This document shows, piece by piece, positions 1-5,697 of a stretch of 5,730 nucleotides of DNA (positions are counted from its first letter, which is position 1; the number at the start of each line of letters is the position of its first letter). The notes below the pieces were generated by a model. It did not search any database. It saw nothing but the letters and a program-made list of their open reading frames with translations, and was not told the origin of the DNA. A program made the position numbers and the translations under genes. This DNA comes from Candidatus Cloacimonadota bacterium. GTDB lineage: Bacteria > Cloacimonadota > Cloacimonadia > Cloacimonadales > Cloacimonadaceae. The stretch is taken from NCBI GenBank assembly GCA_028681035.1, contig JAQUJJ010000188.1, positions 1 through 5,730 on the forward strand. Reading direction: 5' to 3'.

Positions 1-725
1 TCCGATCTCAGGATTTTGGTGATTCTGTGCGATATAAGACACCTGTAATTGACTTAATGAAAGATAGAGTAACTAGAAGCATAACTTTATGCGGTTGGTC
101 ACTGATTGTTGAAATGCTTATCGCTCTCCCAATGGGATTGGTGTGTGCAATAAAAAAGGACTCCTTGTTTGACCGCTTCACGATTAGCGGATCGCTGCTT
201 TTGACGGCGATGCCAAGCTTCTGGCTGGGTGCGCTGCTGGTTCTTGTTTTTGCAGTATGGCTTAAAGTCTTGCCAATCAGTGGATATGATGGAATTGAAT
301 ACTATGTGCTCCCTGTATTTGCACTGGTATCTTCCACAATCGCAGGAACACTGCGCCTGACCAGATCGGAAGTACTGGAAGTGCTTAATGAAAAATATGT
401 AACCACAGCACACGCTAAGGGTGTGCCATATAAGAAAGTAATGCTGAAGCATGTATTAAGAAATGCACTAATTATGGTATCTGTGCAGGTATTCATGTCT
501 ATCCCATGGCTGATTTCCGGTGCAGTTGTAACAGAAAAAATATTTGGTATTCCTGGTATGGGTAACCTTCTTTTGAATTCCATCGTAGTACAGGACTTCC
601 CGGTTGTACAGGCGGTTCTGCTGATTATCGCTATACTGACCGTGATTTTTAACCTCATTAGTGATATCGTAATCGCAATTCTTGATCCACGTATCAGAAT
701 CGCACTAGGCGGAGGTGACAAGTAA
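1..725 (+). CDS. dppB: Peptide-type ABC transporter permease, DppB/OppB family (5' end outside the window)
   Basis: This is an inner-membrane channel subunit of an Opp/Dpp-class importer, paired with the permease encoded next. The frame is open from the first full codon at base 3, so a GTG at 27 is not the real start. The residues before it (DFGDS, then RYKTPV) match the conserved stretch preceding the transmembrane core. About 240 codons are visible against a usual 305-340, so the first membrane helix and part of the outer loop are missing. Visible landmarks, counted from base 3, are several hydrophobic helices, the cytoplasmic EAA-type loop that docks on the ATPase (YVTTAHAKG, about 132-140), the signature EKIFGIPGMGNL (about 178-189) and the family C-terminus ILDPRIR. 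The stop overlaps the next start by one base. The family is certain. The choice between Dpp and Opp, and the substrate, are not resolved. Confidence 0.95.
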   Translation, partial: RSQDFGDSVRYKTPVIDLMKDRVTRSITLCGWSLIVEMLIALPMGLVCAIKKDSLFDRFTISGSLLLTAMPSFWLGALLVLVFAVWLKVLPISGYDGIEYYVLPVFALVSSTIAGTLRLTRSEVLEVLNEKYVTTAHAKGVPYKKVMLKHVLRNALIMVSVQVFMSIPWLISGAVVTEKIFGIPGMGNLLLNSIVVQDFPVVQAVLLIIAILTVIFNLISDIVIAILDPRIRIALGGGDK

Positions 726-727
726 TG
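711..727 (+). promoter_or_regulatory. Ribosome site and TAATG stop/start overlap joining the two permease genes
   Basis: GGAGGTG at 711-717 lies inside the last codons of the first permease, 7 bases before an ATG at 725. That ATG shares its A with the preceding TAA stop. This arrangement fixes the start of the second permease and suggests translational coupling, which would help make the two channel subunits in equal amounts. Coupling is inferred from the layout. Confidence 0.8.
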
Positions 728-1633
728 AGTGACCAGACAATGACTGTTAATAAAAACGAAAACAATAAGAAACATGTAAGCAATCTGAATACAGAGAAAT
801 GGAAAGAAACTTTGCAGGATTGCCTAAAGAATTTCAACTTTATGCTTGGATTTTGTATGCTGGCTAGTATATGTATTCTAGCAGTATTTTCAGAGCAGAT
901 TGCTCCATATAGTTATATGGAACAGGGAGTTGGACCCAGATTTACAGCACCTTGTGCGGAGTTCTGGTTCGGTACGGATGAGTTAGGTAGAGATATGCTT
1001 TCCCGTGTAATTTGGGGTACTCAAATTACCTTATGGGTGGCATTTCTTGGCGCGACACTGCAACTGATAATCGGTGTTACTGTAGGTCTGATATGTGGTT
1101 ACTTCGGTGGAAGGATTGATAGAATTTTCTCATTCCTGACCGACCTGACCTGGTGTATCCCAAGTACCATTCTGGCACTGGCAGTTGTAACCCTCATCGG
1201 AAAAGGTTTAACCAACACGGTAATTTCTATTGCTTTAGTCGCTTGGGCCTCTTATGCGAGACCAGTGAGAGCGAAAACCATGTCATTAAAGAGCATGGCC
1301 TTCGTTGAAACGGGAAAGGCCTTCGGCGAAAGTTCTTTCGCATTGATGTTCCGTTACATTCTGCCGAATGTAATTCCATCGCTGATTGTAATGGTATCAA
1401 CAACTCTGCCGTCCACCATCCTGTCCACTACCACACTATCCTTCTTGGGACTGGGTTCACAGGCACCGTCTCCAGACTGGGGACTGGCACTTTCCAACGG
1501 GATTACGTATATCGGTACAGCTCCTTGGCTGAGCATATTCCCAGGGATTGCACTGCTATATACCGTAATGGGTTTCAGTTTTCTGGGTGAAGGCATCCGA
1601 GACGTACTGGACCCTCACATGAAATCACAGTAG
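725..1633 (+). CDS. dppC: Peptide-type ABC transporter permease, DppC/OppC family
   Basis: This is the second channel subunit, complete at 302 residues, which is normal for the family. A polar Lys/Asn-rich cytoplasmic tail (1-35) leads into the first helix (about 38-56), as in the OppC N-terminal domain. Next come the hallmark GTDELGRDMLSR (83-94), further helices at about 102-127, 138-159 and 163-178, and the EAA-type ATPase-docking loop (ETGKAFG at 195-201 with LP at 213-214). The conserved LSFLGLGSQAPSPDWG lies at 238-253, a last helix at about 267-288, and the family ending LGEGIRDVLDP near 287-297. The start at 725 is chosen because of the GGAGGTG site 7 bases upstream. An in-frame ATG five codons later is less well placed. 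The 15-base gap to the ATPase gene holds only its ribosome site. Substrate is not resolved. Confidence 0.96.
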   Translation: MSDQTMTVNKNENNKKHVSNLNTEKWKETLQDCLKNFNFMLGFCMLASICILAVFSEQIAPYSYMEQGVGPRFTAPCAEFWFGTDELGRDMLSRVIWGTQITLWVAFLGATLQLIIGVTVGLICGYFGGRIDRIFSFLTDLTWCIPSTILALAVVTLIGKGLTNTVISIALVAWASYARPVRAKTMSLKSMAFVETGKAFGESSFALMFRYILPNVIPSLIVMVSTTLPSTILSTTTLSFLGLGSQAPSPDWGLALSNGITYIGTAPWLSIFPGIALLYTVMGFSFLGEGIRDVLDPHMKSQ

Positions 1634-1648
1634 GAAAGAGGTACACAT

Positions 1649-2626
1649 ATGAGTGATGATTTATTAAGACTGGAACATCTCAGTATAGACTATAAGGTAA
1701 AGGGTGGCTACTTATCTGCGGTAAACGATGTAAACATACGAATAAAAAAGGGTGAGATTCTGGCAATCGTAGGGGAGTCTGGATGTGGGAAGTCCACTGT
1801 AGCTCACAGTATCATGAATCTGCTTCCTGGCGGAAATGAGTCAGTTGAAGGAAGAATCATGTTCCGTGGACAAGATCTTAGAACTTTCTCTTGGACTGAG
1901 ATGGAAAAAATTCGTGGTAAGCATATCGGTATGATTTTCCAGAATCCTCTGGATTCTCTAAATCCGGTGTATACTACGGGGGAACAGGTGCAGGAAGCAA
2001 TCCTGATGGACAATGTGGATAAAGTACTTGCATGGCAGAAGGTATGTGACTTGTTTAACGACGTGAAGATGCCAGATGCAGAGACTCGTGCACGAAGCTT
2101 CCCGCATGAATTATCCGGTGGTATGCGCCAGAGAGTTATGATCGCTATGATGCTTTCCAGAGAACCAGAACTCCTAATTGCCGATGAACCGACTACGGCG
2201 CTGGATGTAACTATTGAAGCGCAGATTTTGGAAATTATTAAAGATTTAAAGCATACCCATAATACGGCAATTATGATGATTACCCATAACTTCGGTCTGG
2301 TAGCAGAAGTGGCGGATAAGGTTGCCGTTATGTATGCAGGAGAAGTTATCGAATATGCCGATATATTTGAAATCTTTGAGAACCCACAGCATCCGTATAC
2401 AAAGTTGCTGATGAAATCTCTTCCGAGAGGAACGAAGAAGGAAGGTCGCCTGCAGATTATTGATGGAAGTGTCCCTAGAATTTTAGATAAGAAGCCATGC
2501 TGCAGGTTTTCTAACCGCTGTCCATACGCAGAGGAACGTTGCTTCAAGGAAACTCCGCGTGAAACGGAAGTGAACGAAGAGCATGTGTGTAGATGCTTCC
2601 TTGTTGAAGGAAAGGAGGAAGTGTAG
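1649..2626 (+). CDS. dppD: Peptide-type ABC transporter ATP-binding protein, DppD/OppD family
   Basis: This is one of the two cytoplasmic ATPases that drive import, at 325 residues a normal length. Motifs in order are Walker A GESGCGKST (42-50), Q-loop Gln98, ABC signature LSGGMRQR (155-162), Walker B LLIADE (175-180) with catalytic Glu180, D-loop ALD (184-186) and H-loop His213. All catalytic positions are intact. The residue after the H-loop His is Asn (THNFG) where the family usually has Asp. The C-terminal oligopeptide-transporter extension starts near HPYTKLL (248-254). It carries four cysteines spaced as in relatives that bind a 4Fe-4S cluster (Cys285, Cys291, Cys298, Cys314), plus extra Cys284 and Cys316. 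AGAGG at 1637-1641 sits 7 bases before the ATG. The partner ATPase follows after 3 bases. The cluster is inferred from family knowledge. Confidence 0.96.
   Translation: MSDDLLRLEHLSIDYKVKGGYLSAVNDVNIRIKKGEILAIVGESGCGKSTVAHSIMNLLPGGNESVEGRIMFRGQDLRTFSWTEMEKIRGKHIGMIFQNPLDSLNPVYTTGEQVQEAILMDNVDKVLAWQKVCDLFNDVKMPDAETRARSFPHELSGGMRQRVMIAMMLSREPELLIADEPTTALDVTIEAQILEIIKDLKHTHNTAIMMITHNFGLVAEVADKVAVMYAGEVIEYADIFEIFENPQHPYTKLLMKSLPRGTKKEGRLQIIDGSVPRILDKKPCCRFSNRCPYAEERCFKETPRETEVNEEHVCRCFLVEGKEEV
2611..2618 (+). promoter_or_regulatory. Ribosome binding site of the second ATPase, inside the preceding gene
   Basis: AAAGGAGG lies within the final codons of the first ATPase and 11 bases before the ATG at 2630. 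The two genes are only 3 bases apart, so the site must be cleared by ribosomes finishing the upstream gene. This supports coupled synthesis of the ATPase pair. The site itself is clear. The coupling is inferred. Confidence 0.75.
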
Positions 2627-2629
2627 ACT

Positions 2630-3604
2630 ATGGCTGAAAAAATGATCGAATTGAAGAATGTGAAAAGATATTTCTCCAACTCCCAAAACATGTTCACGAA
2701 AGATAAGCGTGATGTTAAAGCGGTAGATGACATTACTTTTACCATTAACGAAGGAGAAATCGTTGGTCTGGTAGGGGAGTCTGGAAGTGGGAAAACCACG
2801 CTGGCAAGAGTTTTGCTTAGCCTGACGAAGATGACGGATGGTGAAATTATCATTGATGGTGTAAGACTGTCCAAGGCAACAAAGAAGGATATGGAACGGC
2901 TTCATCGTGATATTGCAGTCGTATTTCAGGATCCGGCTTCCAATCTAAATCCAAGGGAAACGGTAGAAAGTTCTATCATGCGTCCTATGATTATTCATGG
3001 TGTTCCAAGATCGGAAGCAAAGCAGAAGGCAAGAGAAGTGTTGGAAATGGTTAAGATGGACTTGCGCTATCTGGACAGTTTTCCACATCAGCTCTCTGGC
3101 GGGCAGCTGCAGCGTATTGCCATAGCAAGAGCCTTGGCATTGTCTCCTAAGATTATGATCTTAGATGAACCGACCAGTGCTCTGGACATATCTGTTCAGG
3201 CACAGATTCTGAATCTGCTGCTGGATTTACAGGAAGAGATGGGTCTGACCTACCTGATTATTACCCATGATTTGAATGTTATCAAGTACATCAGCGACAA
3301 GATTGCGGTCATGTATTTAGGTAAGCTGGTTGAATTCGGACCAACGGAAGAAGTTGCTGACAATCCGAGCCACCCGTATACCAAGGGTTTGATGGATGCA
3401 GCGCCAATCTTAGACCCAAGGCTTCGAGGAAGAGAAAAGTATATTATGGAAGGCGATCCGGGCAGTCTGATGAATGTGGGAGCCGGATGCAGATTTTTTG
3501 CGAGATGTAAATATGCTACACAGGAGTGCGAATATCATGACCCTGCCAAAATAATGGTCAATGATGAACACCAGGTTGCATGTTTTAATCCGCTAAAAAT
3601 ATAA
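2630..3604 (+). CDS. dppF: Peptide-type ABC transporter ATP-binding protein, DppF/OppF family
   Basis: This is the second ATPase, expected to form a heterodimer with the preceding one on the cytoplasmic face of the permeases. It has 324 residues, normal for the family. It shows Walker A GESGSGKTT (49-57), Q-loop Gln100, signature LSGGQLQR (155-162), Walker B IMILDE (175-180) with Glu180, D-loop ALD (184-186) and H-loop ITHDL with His213. Phe-Gln-Asp-Pro after the Q-loop and SHPYTKGL (247-254) are typical of the OppF/DppF branch. The C-terminal extension has four cysteines (287, 293, 300, 318; spacing 5, 6, 17) matching the iron-sulfur pattern, with no extra cysteines. Together with the other ATPase it gives two complete nucleotide sites, and neither subunit looks degenerate. 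A tandem 10-bp repeat begins in its stop codon. Confidence 0.96.
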   Translation: MAEKMIELKNVKRYFSNSQNMFTKDKRDVKAVDDITFTINEGEIVGLVGESGSGKTTLARVLLSLTKMTDGEIIIDGVRLSKATKKDMERLHRDIAVVFQDPASNLNPRETVESSIMRPMIIHGVPRSEAKQKAREVLEMVKMDLRYLDSFPHQLSGGQLQRIAIARALALSPKIMILDEPTSALDISVQAQILNLLLDLQEEMGLTYLIITHDLNVIKYISDKIAVMYLGKLVEFGPTEEVADNPSHPYTKGLMDAAPILDPRLRGREKYIMEGDPGSLMNVGAGCRFFARCKYATQECEYHDPAKIMVNDEHQVACFNPLKI

Positions 3605-3620
3605 AATGGCCTAAAATGGC
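3602..3620 (+). repeat. Two tandem copies of TAAAATGGC at a 10-base period
   Basis: TAAAATGGC occurs at 3602-3610 and 3612-3620 with one base between. The first copy contains the TAA stop of the second ATPase gene. The repeat fills half of the 42-base gap before the binding-protein gene. Each copy holds an ATG: one opens a two-codon frame, the other a six-codon frame that stops at the ribosome site of the next gene. It may be a chance slippage duplication. No function is assigned. Confidence 0.6.
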
Positions 3621-3633
3621 AGAATCCCTATAT

Positions 3634-3641
3634 TAAGGAGG
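3634..3641 (+). promoter_or_regulatory. Strong ribosome binding site of the solute-binding lipoprotein gene
   Basis: TAAGGAGG, a near-perfect match to the 16S rRNA tail, ends 5 bases before the ATG at 3647. It is the strongest ribosome site in the operon. This fits the usual need for much more binding protein than channel or ATPase. It fixes the start, which is also supported by the signal peptide that follows at once. Confidence 0.85.
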
Positions 3642-3646
3642 CAATT

Positions 3647-5221
3647 ATGAAAAAGAAGTTATTTGCATTACTGATGGTATTCGTAATGGTATTCTCACTG
3701 GCTGCTTGCAGCGGCGGTGATGACAGCAAGGGTAACGAAGGTGCAGCGCGCATCGTAATCGCAGACGATGAATGGTACGGCACAGACATGTATCAGCAGG
3801 ACACCTGGTCCAGCGTACAGTCTCTGATTTCTGACACTATCTTTGCAATCGACCCTAAAACGGGTGCACTTATCGATGGAATCTGCACCAACCTGCAGGT
3901 AAGCGAAGATGGTCTTACCATGACAATGGAAGTTCCAGAAGGAAGAAAGTTTGCTAATGGAGCTGACCTGGATGCTGGAGACATCAAGGCATCTATCGAA
4001 TGGGGTCATGAAGTGGGTGTATATGCGGATGGTTTCTCCAACATCGAATCCATTGATGTGGATGGAACCAAGGTAATCTTCCACCTGTCCACATTCCGTT
4101 CCGACCTGCTGTATTACCTGGGCGAATGCTTCATGGGCGTTATCGATTCTGAGCAGCTCGAAACCATGACAAAGGATGAACTGATGTGGGGTGCAATCCC
4201 TTATGGTCCTTACTATGTGGAATCTTATGAAACTGCATCCAACGTAACTCTGAAGGCAAACCCTTACTACAAGACTTATGTTCCATTAGTTGAAAATCAG
4301 GGTGCAATGCCGGTAGAAGAAATTTTCGTAAAGTTTAATACAGAAGACTTTACAGCTATCGAAGAACTGAAGAGCGGAAAGATTGATTATTGGTCAGGCG
4401 TTACTCCAGATGCCATAAAGCAGCTGGAAGGCGTAGAAGGCGTTATAATCAAGGATAAGACTTATCCAGAAATTGGATTCATGGAAATCAACACCAGCGA
4501 AAGCAGCATCTTTAATGATGTAAGACTGCGTCAGGCTTTATGTCTGGCTCTGGACAGAGAAGCAATGTGTGAACTGACCGACGGTGCTTCCAGACCTGCA
4601 TATTCTATGATTATTGACTCTATGCTGTATTACGATGAAGATGCAGCGACACATTTTAAGGCAAATTATGCTAACAACATGGATAAGGCAATCAAACTGT
4701 TAGAAGAAGCTGGCTGGGTTGATACAGACAACGATGGTATCCGCGATAAGGACGGACAGAAATTAGAATTTGGTATGTATGCATCAACAGACAGCACTAG
4801 ACAGATTATCGTTCAGGGTATGCAGGAACAGTTAAGAGCAATCGGTATGCAGATGAATGCAGAAGCAATAGACTGGAACTACGTACATGAATATCTGTAT
4901 GCAGACGATTATGATCTGGGTATTCACTCCCTGGGCTGGATGGAACCAATTCTGATCTTCAACAGCTGCTTCGACGATAAGGATGCTGCTAACAACACTC
5001 CAGAATACTTAGATAAGGTAAACGCAGTTGCATCTACCGTAGATGATGCAGAACGTTCCGTAAAGCTGGGTGAACTGCAGATCAATGACCTGTATCCAGA
5101 ATGGAATATGATTCCTATGTATAGTCCTATGAACTATATCGCACACAGCGAAAGACTGCAAGGCGTAAACATTCTGCAGAACAGCTTCATTTACTGGAAC
5201 GATCTGAATGTTGCACAGTAA
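3647..5221 (+). CDS. Extracellular solute-binding lipoprotein, family 5 (peptide/nickel-type SBP)
   Basis: This lipoprotein captures the solute outside the membrane and delivers it to the two permeases. It is complete at 524 residues, normal for family 5. The N-terminus is a lipoprotein signal: MKKK, a hydrophobic core (5-17), then lipobox LAAC with lipidated Cys21 and a Gly/Asp/Ser linker. Family landmarks are SEDGLTMTMEVPEGRKFANG (86-105), GPYYVESYE (187-195), DVRLRQALCLALDRE (291-305) and an Asp-rich turn DTDNDGIRDKDG (359-370) found in many relatives. The DxDxDG shape of that turn recalls a calcium-binding loop, but no binding is claimed. It is the last gene, 42 bases after the ATPase, with no terminator between, so it shares the operon transcript. 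Family 5 members also bind nickel chelates, oligosaccharides or opines, so a peptide ligand is only the most likely choice. Confidence 0.95.
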   Translation: MKKKLFALLMVFVMVFSLAACSGGDDSKGNEGAARIVIADDEWYGTDMYQQDTWSSVQSLISDTIFAIDPKTGALIDGICTNLQVSEDGLTMTMEVPEGRKFANGADLDAGDIKASIEWGHEVGVYADGFSNIESIDVDGTKVIFHLSTFRSDLLYYLGECFMGVIDSEQLETMTKDELMWGAIPYGPYYVESYETASNVTLKANPYYKTYVPLVENQGAMPVEEIFVKFNTEDFTAIEELKSGKIDYWSGVTPDAIKQLEGVEGVIIKDKTYPEIGFMEINTSESSIFNDVRLRQALCLALDREAMCELTDGASRPAYSMIIDSMLYYDEDAATHFKANYANNMDKAIKLLEEAGWVDTDNDGIRDKDGQKLEFGMYASTDSTRQIIVQGMQEQLRAIGMQMNAEAIDWNYVHEYLYADDYDLGIHSLGWMEPILIFNSCFDDKDAANNTPEYLDKVNAVASTVDDAERSVKLGELQINDLYPEWNMIPMYSPMNYIAHSERLQGVNILQNSFIYWNDLNVAQ

Positions 5222-5242
5222 TTGAAATGATTGACGCAGGCT

Positions 5243-5271
5243 TATTTACTGTAGGATGTGTTTCGTAAATA
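5243..5271 (+). other. Short stem-loop just after the operon
   Basis: TATTTAC (5243-5249) pairs perfectly with GTAAATA (5265-5271) around a 15-base loop, 22 bases after the last stop codon. It lacks GC and is not followed by a T run, so it is not a standard intrinsic terminator. It may be chance or help define the transcript's 3' end. Confidence 0.3.
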
Positions 5272-5294
5272 GTAGATGCTGAATAAACAGATGG

Positions 5295-5311
5295 TGTGTT
5301 ACTGTTCACAC
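5295..5311 (+). repeat. Left arm of the perfect 17-bp inverted repeat
   Basis: TGTGTTACTGTTCACAC matches 5681-5697 in reverse complement with no mismatch. The bases just outside both arms do not pair (G5294/A5698 and C5312/A5680), so 17 bp is the full perfect length. The arm also sits inside a local hairpin: 5291-5298 pairs with 5307-5314 over an 8-base loop. Confidence 0.9.
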
Positions 5312-5354
5312 CATAACCGACAGAATAGTAAAAAAATAACAATTAAATAGCAAA

Positions 5355-5408
5355 AAAAACCAAAAAAACATCAAAAATTCTTTGTAATTTAGATTTTTTT
5401 TGGTTTTT
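5355..5408. other. AT-rich hairpin with a 14-bp perfect stem
   Basis: AAAAACCAAAAAAA (5355-5368) pairs perfectly with TTTTTTTGGTTTTT (5395-5408) around a 26-base loop. Short further matches lie outside it (ATAG at 5347-5350 against CTAT at 5409-5412). Only two G-C pairs hold the stem. On the + strand the right arm is itself the T-run. On the - strand the stem is followed by another T-rich run (the complement of 5330-5336). It could weakly end transcription of the operon or act in both directions. Confidence 0.4.
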
Positions 5409-5418
5409 CTATTGACAT

Positions 5419-5424
5419 TATAAT
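5419..5424 (+). promoter_or_regulatory. Perfect -10 box TATAAT, possible promoter
   Basis: TATAAT is an exact consensus -10 hexamer. At the normal 16-18 base distance upstream there are only T runs (5395-5402), which give a poor -35, though the A/T tracts could act like an UP element. An exact TTGACA at 5412-5417 is only one base away and cannot serve as its -35. ATTATAAT (5417-5424) is self-complementary, so a -10 box is also read on the other strand. A promoter is possible, not shown. Confidence 0.3.
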
Positions 5425-5465
5425 CGTTGCTGAATTGAAAGAAAAGAAGTGTAAGAAGCATGAAT

Positions 5466-5483
5466 TAAGTGAACGACCACTTA
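5466..5483 (+). other. Small stem-loop inside the element
   Basis: TAAGTG (5466-5471) pairs with CACTTA (5478-5483) over a 6-base loop, with a possible extra U-G pair outside. It lies about 40 bases after the TATAAT box, so it would be near the 5' end of any transcript from there. It may be chance in such AT-rich DNA. Confidence 0.3.
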
Positions 5484-5584
5484 GGATATTTAAATGCAAG
5501 CAAAAGCAAGTCATTACATTCAGGAGCTTTGATAGCTTACATTATCTTTGCAGCAGTATGGGAATGATTAATTTATTGCACACA

Positions 5585-5600
5585 AAAGATAAAAATCTTT
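5585..5600 (+). other. Small AT-rich stem-loop inside the element
   Basis: AAAGAT (5585-5590) pairs with ATCTTT (5595-5600) over a 4-base A loop. The stem is weak and is not followed by a T run. It lies about 30 bases before the terminator-like hairpin. Confidence 0.25.
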
Positions 5601-5631
5601 ATTCAAGCATAGCTTCAATCTTTGACTAATG

Positions 5632-5663
5632 AAAAATCTCAGATTTTATTTCTGTGATTTTTT
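5632..5663 (+). terminator. Terminator-like hairpin ending in a T run
   Basis: AAAAATCTCAGA (5632-5643) pairs with TCTGTGATTTTT (5651-5662) with one T/T mismatch and a 7-base loop, ending in six Ts (5658-5663). The form is that of an intrinsic terminator with the A-tract/T-tract base typical of Bacillota, though the stem is GC-poor. It follows the last stop in its region directly. It would end either read-through from the operon or a short transcript starting near 5430. The overlap with the inner part of the right inverted-repeat arm may partly explain its symmetry. Confidence 0.5.
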
Positions 5664-5680
5664 GAAACTATTCAGGTTAA

Positions 5681-5697
5681 GTGTGAACAGTAACACA
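5681..5697 (-). repeat. Right arm of the perfect 17-bp inverted repeat
   Basis: GTGTGAACAGTAACACA is the exact reverse complement of 5295-5311. Unlike the left arm it lacks the flanking bases that make a strong local hairpin. What remains is an imperfect dyad, GTGT and ACAC at its ends with an inner A/T match. A/T-rich DNA follows to the end of the window with no copy of the left flank. Confidence 0.9.

Larger units (their letters stand above)
5295..5697. mobile_element. MITE-like or relic insertion element bounded by a 17-bp perfect inverted repeat
   Basis: TGTGTTACTGTTCACAC at 5295-5311 recurs exactly as its reverse complement at 5681-5697. The likeness continues inward imperfectly: TAACC (5314-5318) pairs with 5675-5679, GAATAGT (5323-5329) pairs with 5667-5673, then A-rich runs follow, giving arms of about 45 bp. 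The inside is AT-rich, has no transposase and contains only hairpins and a possible small transcript. The shape is that of a miniature non-autonomous element or a heavily deleted insertion sequence. Flanking bases (ending AGATGG on the left, starting AATTTA on the right) show no target duplication. That weakens the case or implies age. The alternative is a pair of regulator sites or a large structured RNA. I cannot assign an insertion-sequence family. Confidence 0.5.

Noticed and set aside
27..29. GTG as start of the first permease
   Set aside because: The frame stays open to the window edge and the residues before the GTG match the family, so the gene begins outside the window.
302..775. Antisense frame of 157 codons over the two permeases
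   Set aside because: It lies opposite well-supported membrane-protein genes, with no ribosome site and no recognisable domain.
1804..2874. Long antisense frame of 356 codons on the - strand
   Set aside because: It is a shadow of the two ATPase genes: it crosses their junction, is rich in Ser/Ile runs typical of reversed codons, and has no domain or ribosome site.
5291..5314. Left-arm hairpin as the intrinsic terminator of the operon
   Set aside because: The stem is good but no T run follows; the bases after it are A-rich.
5435..5629. 64-codon Lys/Cys-rich frame starting at a TTG
   Set aside because: It has a TTG start with no ribosome site upstream and an open frame that runs back past the start. 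The residue pattern does not resemble a domain I know, and it lies wholly inside the inverted-repeat element. A decayed gene or chance frame is more likely than a working gene.
5295..5697. CRISPR array or attachment site
   Set aside because: There are only two repeat copies, in inverted orientation, with no regular spacers, no cas genes and no tRNA or integrase nearby.
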